Shown in pieces: positions 60,184-62,190 of a stretch of DNA of 62,190 nucleotides. A model generated the notes under the pieces. It was not told the origin of the DNA and searched no databases. It was given only the letters and a program-made list of their open reading frames with translations. Position 1 is the first letter of the stretch. Each line of letters begins with the position of its first letter. This DNA is from Acidobacteriota bacterium (GTDB taxonomy: Bacteria > Acidobacteriota > Terriglobia > Bryobacterales > Bryobacteraceae), in assembly GCA_018268935.1 (NCBI GenBank), contig JAFDVS010000054.1, positions 1 to 62,190 of the forward strand, given 5' to 3'. The translations under genes and the position numbers were made by a program.

Positions 60184-61476
60184 ATGACTCCTACGCGCCG
60201 CACGTTTACCAAGGCTGGGTCGGCAGCCATTGTTTACAACTTTGTGAAAGGCGCCGCTTTGCAGAAGGCGGTGGCCGCCAATGACACGCTTGGATTCGGG
60301 TTCATTGGGACCGGCATCCGCGGGATGTATCTGCTGGAGGAGTTCCACAAGCTTTCGGGTGTGAAGGCGCTGGTCGCGGCGGACATTTATGACGGGCATC
60401 ACCTGCGGGCAAAGGAAGTGACGAACGGCGCGATTGAGACGACGCGGGATTACCGCAAGGTGATTGAGCGCAAGGATGTCGATGTGGTGGTGATTGCCAC
60501 TCCCGATCACTGGCACAAGCAGATGGCGCTGGAAGCGTTGGCCGCGGGTAAGCATGTGTATCTGGAGAAGCCGATGTGCTGGTCGATTGAACAGTGCATC
60601 GAAGTGGCGAAGGCCGCGGATGCTTCGGGCAAGATCATGCAGATTGGAAGCGGCGCGGGGATGGCGGCGTTGACGCAGAAGACGCGGGAGCTGATCAAGT
60701 CGGGCGCGATTGGAAAAGTGAACCAGATCCGAATGGACACGCGGCGGAACAATGCCGAAGGAGCGTGGGTGTATGCAATTCCGCCGGATGCATCTCCAGA
60801 GACGATCGACTGGCCGCGCTTTTTGGGGCCGGCGCCGAAGAAGGATTATGATCCGAAGATTTTCTTCCGGTGGCGCTGCTGGTGGGAATATTCGGGCGGC
60901 GTGGCGACGGATTTGTTTGTGCATTTGCTGACGATGTTGCATCAGGCGATGGATGTGCCTGCTCCGAAGTCGGTGGTGTCGCAAGGCGGCATCTACCGGT
61001 GGAACGACGGGCGGACGGTTCCGGACATGATGGAATCTGTATTTGATTACGACGGGTTTCTCGCCAACATTTCGGTGAACCTGGGGAATTCGTTTGGCAA
61101 CCAGGGCGTCATGATTTACGGGAGCGAAGGGACGCTGCAGATGAATTCGCGCGGGTCGCTGATTCATCATCTGGAGCCGCAGCAATCCGATGTGCAGCGC
61201 TATGCGACGAATGCCTGGCCGAAGGCGATGCGGGAAGCGTATTTCGCGCAGAAGGGGTCTCCGGGGCGGCCGGCGATGGAGAAGCCGAAGGAGATTGCGA
61301 TGGAGCGCGGCACGTCGCATCAGGAGATGTTCCTGGAGTGCGTGCGGGCGAATAAGCAGAGCGGTGAAGGGCCGTGGCAGGGCGCGGCTGCAGCCGGTGC
61401 AGCGCATCTGGCGAACCTTTCTTATCGCCAGGGCCGGCGTATGAGCTGGGATTGGAAGACGGGGAAGATTAGCTAG
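60184..61476 (+). CDS. Exported Gfo/Idh/MocA family oxidoreductase, second copy
   Basis: A 430-residue protein with a Tat-like leader (TPTRRTFTKAGSAAIVYNFV) and a Rossmann domain (FGFIGTGIRGMYLLEEF). The dehydrogenase motif is intact as EKP (KHVYLEKPMCWS), unlike the QKP copy at 5917. VVVIATPDHWHKQMALEAL and GGVATDLFVHLLTMLH are family blocks. The start at 60184 is preferred because it begins the twin-arginine leader. It is followed by an ABC substrate-binding gene after 2 bases, so the two may be co-transcribed. Confidence 0.88.
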   Translation: MTPTRRTFTKAGSAAIVYNFVKGAALQKAVAANDTLGFGFIGTGIRGMYLLEEFHKLSGVKALVAADIYDGHHLRAKEVTNGAIETTRDYRKVIERKDVDVVVIATPDHWHKQMALEALAAGKHVYLEKPMCWSIEQCIEVAKAADASGKIMQIGSGAGMAALTQKTRELIKSGAIGKVNQIRMDTRRNNAEGAWVYAIPPDASPETIDWPRFLGPAPKKDYDPKIFFRWRCWWEYSGGVATDLFVHLLTMLHQAMDVPAPKSVVSQGGIYRWNDGRTVPDMMESVFDYDGFLANISVNLGNSFGNQGVMIYGSEGTLQMNSRGSLIHHLEPQQSDVQRYATNAWPKAMREAYFAQKGSPGRPAMEKPKEIAMERGTSHQEMFLECVRANKQSGEGPWQGAAAAGAAHLANLSYRQGRRMSWDWKTGKIS

Positions 61477-61478
61477 CC

Positions 61479-62190
61479 TTGCGATCGCTTTTGGTCCTGC
61501 TTCTGGTGGTGTGCGCGGGATGCGGGCACCGGGCGAATGTGGTGCGGCTGGGCATAGCGGCGCAGCAATCACTGACGATGATGCCCGTGTATCTGGCCGG
61601 GCAATTGGGATATTTCGAAGCTCGCGGGTTGCAGGTGGAGTTGGCGGAGTTTCCCGGAGCGTCGAAGGGGCTGGAGGCGTTTGTGGGCGGGAGTGTGGAT
61701 GTGCTCGCCGGGTATTACACGCAGGTGCTGCAACTGAAGAAGCAGGGGCGCGAGGCAGAGGCGTTTCTTCCGGTGTTCGATTCGTTGTTTGTGGCTGTGG
61801 CGGTGTCGCCTAAGGGTGGGAAGAAGATTGCAGGGTTTGCGGATTTGAAGGGGTGCAAGGTGGGGGTGCCTGCGTTGGGATCGACGGCGCATCAGTTGTT
61901 GAATTATTTGCTGCGGAAGAATGGGGTGGATCCCGCGGAGGTGACTCCGATTGCGATCAGCACGGCGGCGCGGGCGGCGGCGGCAATGGAACGCGGCGTG
62001 GTGGATGCGGGGGTGGTTTCGGATTTTACGATCCGTTATCTGGAGAAGCGATTTGGGGGGGTGCGGCTGCTGGCGGATACGCGGACTCGCCCCGGGATGA
62101 TGAATGTGCATGGGGTGGGGGCTTTTCCGGGGACGGTATTGATGGCGTCGCCGGAGTGGTTACGGGGGCATGGTGCGGCGGATGGGAAGT
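61479..62190 (+). CDS. ABC transporter substrate-binding lipoprotein (NMT1/SsuA-like), 5' part
   Basis: An open frame of 237 codons running off the right edge, starting with TTG 2 bases after the oxidoreductase stop. It has a hydrophobic N-terminus and a possible lipobox ending CAGC (residues 12-15). The mature start VVRLGIAAQQSLTMMPVYLA, the block FEARGLQVELAEFPG and the pattern GVPALGSTAH resemble periplasmic binding proteins of the nitrate/sulfonate/taurine and thiamine-precursor type. No ATG is available near the start. The ligand is unknown and the 3' end lies beyond the window. Confidence 0.8.
   Translation, partial: MRSLLVLLLVVCAGCGHRANVVRLGIAAQQSLTMMPVYLAGQLGYFEARGLQVELAEFPGASKGLEAFVGGSVDVLAGYYTQVLQLKKQGREAEAFLPVFDSLFVAVAVSPKGGKKIAGFADLKGCKVGVPALGSTAHQLLNYLLRKNGVDPAEVTPIAISTAARAAAAMERGVVDAGVVSDFTIRYLEKRFGGVRLLADTRTRPGMMNVHGVGAFPGTVLMASPEWLRGHGAADGK

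Noticed and set aside
60097..61572. 491-codon minus-strand open frame opposite the second oxidoreductase gene
   Set aside because: Arg/His/Pro-rich shadow; the + strand encodes a complete Rossmann enzyme with EKP motif.

Overview
The window looks like chromosomal DNA of a soil Acidobacterium of the Bryobacterales / Candidatus Solibacter type. This rests on the combination of high GC, two very large Oar-like TonB-dependent receptors with an N-terminal carboxypeptidase-regulatory domain, DUF1592/DUF1552 cytochrome-type gene sets, exported Gfo/Idh/MocA oxidoreductases, PD40 beta-propeller proteins and exported ankyrin proteins. No gene is diagnostic alone, so the taxonomy is an inference. No rRNA, tRNA, CRISPR array, transposase or phage gene was seen, and no stretch over 300 bases lacks a gene.

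Layout. 1-5.8 kb: the 3' part of uvrB, a DUF2520-like gene, an ankyrin protein, an ACE-like M2 peptidase and mscL. 5.9-12.9 kb (+): an oxidoreductase, a bicupin protein, a CE15 glucuronoyl esterase and an Oar-type receptor, which read as a small plant-polysaccharide utilisation locus. 12.9-18.2 kb (-): translationally coupled DUF1592 cytochrome-like protein, DUF1552 protein and ankyrin protein. 18.3-21 kb: UbiA-like membrane protein plus methyltransferase, a thioredoxin-fold protein and a SPOR protein. 21-24.4 kb (+): an overlapping operon of a terpene-cyclase-like alpha-barrel protein, an exported DUF362 protein and a GT-C type glycosyltransferase. 24.5-26.3 kb (+): four near-identical Flp pilins, each with its own leader and terminator.

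26.3-36.3 kb (mostly -): PQQ dehydrogenase plus dihaem cytochrome c, a GH-A-like glycosidase, two DUF362 proteins, a threonylcarbamoyl-AMP synthase and a fused homocysteine methyltransferase/methylenetetrahydrofolate reductase. 36.3-44.7 kb: a cytochrome c-copper monooxygenase-like protein, an unrecognised 743-residue membrane protein, two paralogous TPR proteins and a membrane-anchored PD40 protein. 44.6-49.5 kb (-): larC, metG, tatD-type nuclease and polyprenyl diphosphate synthase; the first three are joined by 4-base overlaps. 49.7-51.1 kb (-): sirtuin, antitoxin and PIN toxin in one coupled unit. 51.2-62.2 kb: a sodium/solute symporter, a second Oar receptor, a coupled pair of amidohydrolase-fold proteins, a PhoX-type phosphatase, a second oxidoreductase and the 5' part of an ABC substrate-binding lipoprotein.

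At the scale of the whole window, the + strand is C-rich up to about 42.4 kb and G-rich after about 44.6 kb, regardless of gene direction. That is the sign expected at a replication origin or at an inversion junction. The lifestyle implied is heterotrophic degradation of complex carbohydrate with heavy investment in periplasmic redox and surface proteins.
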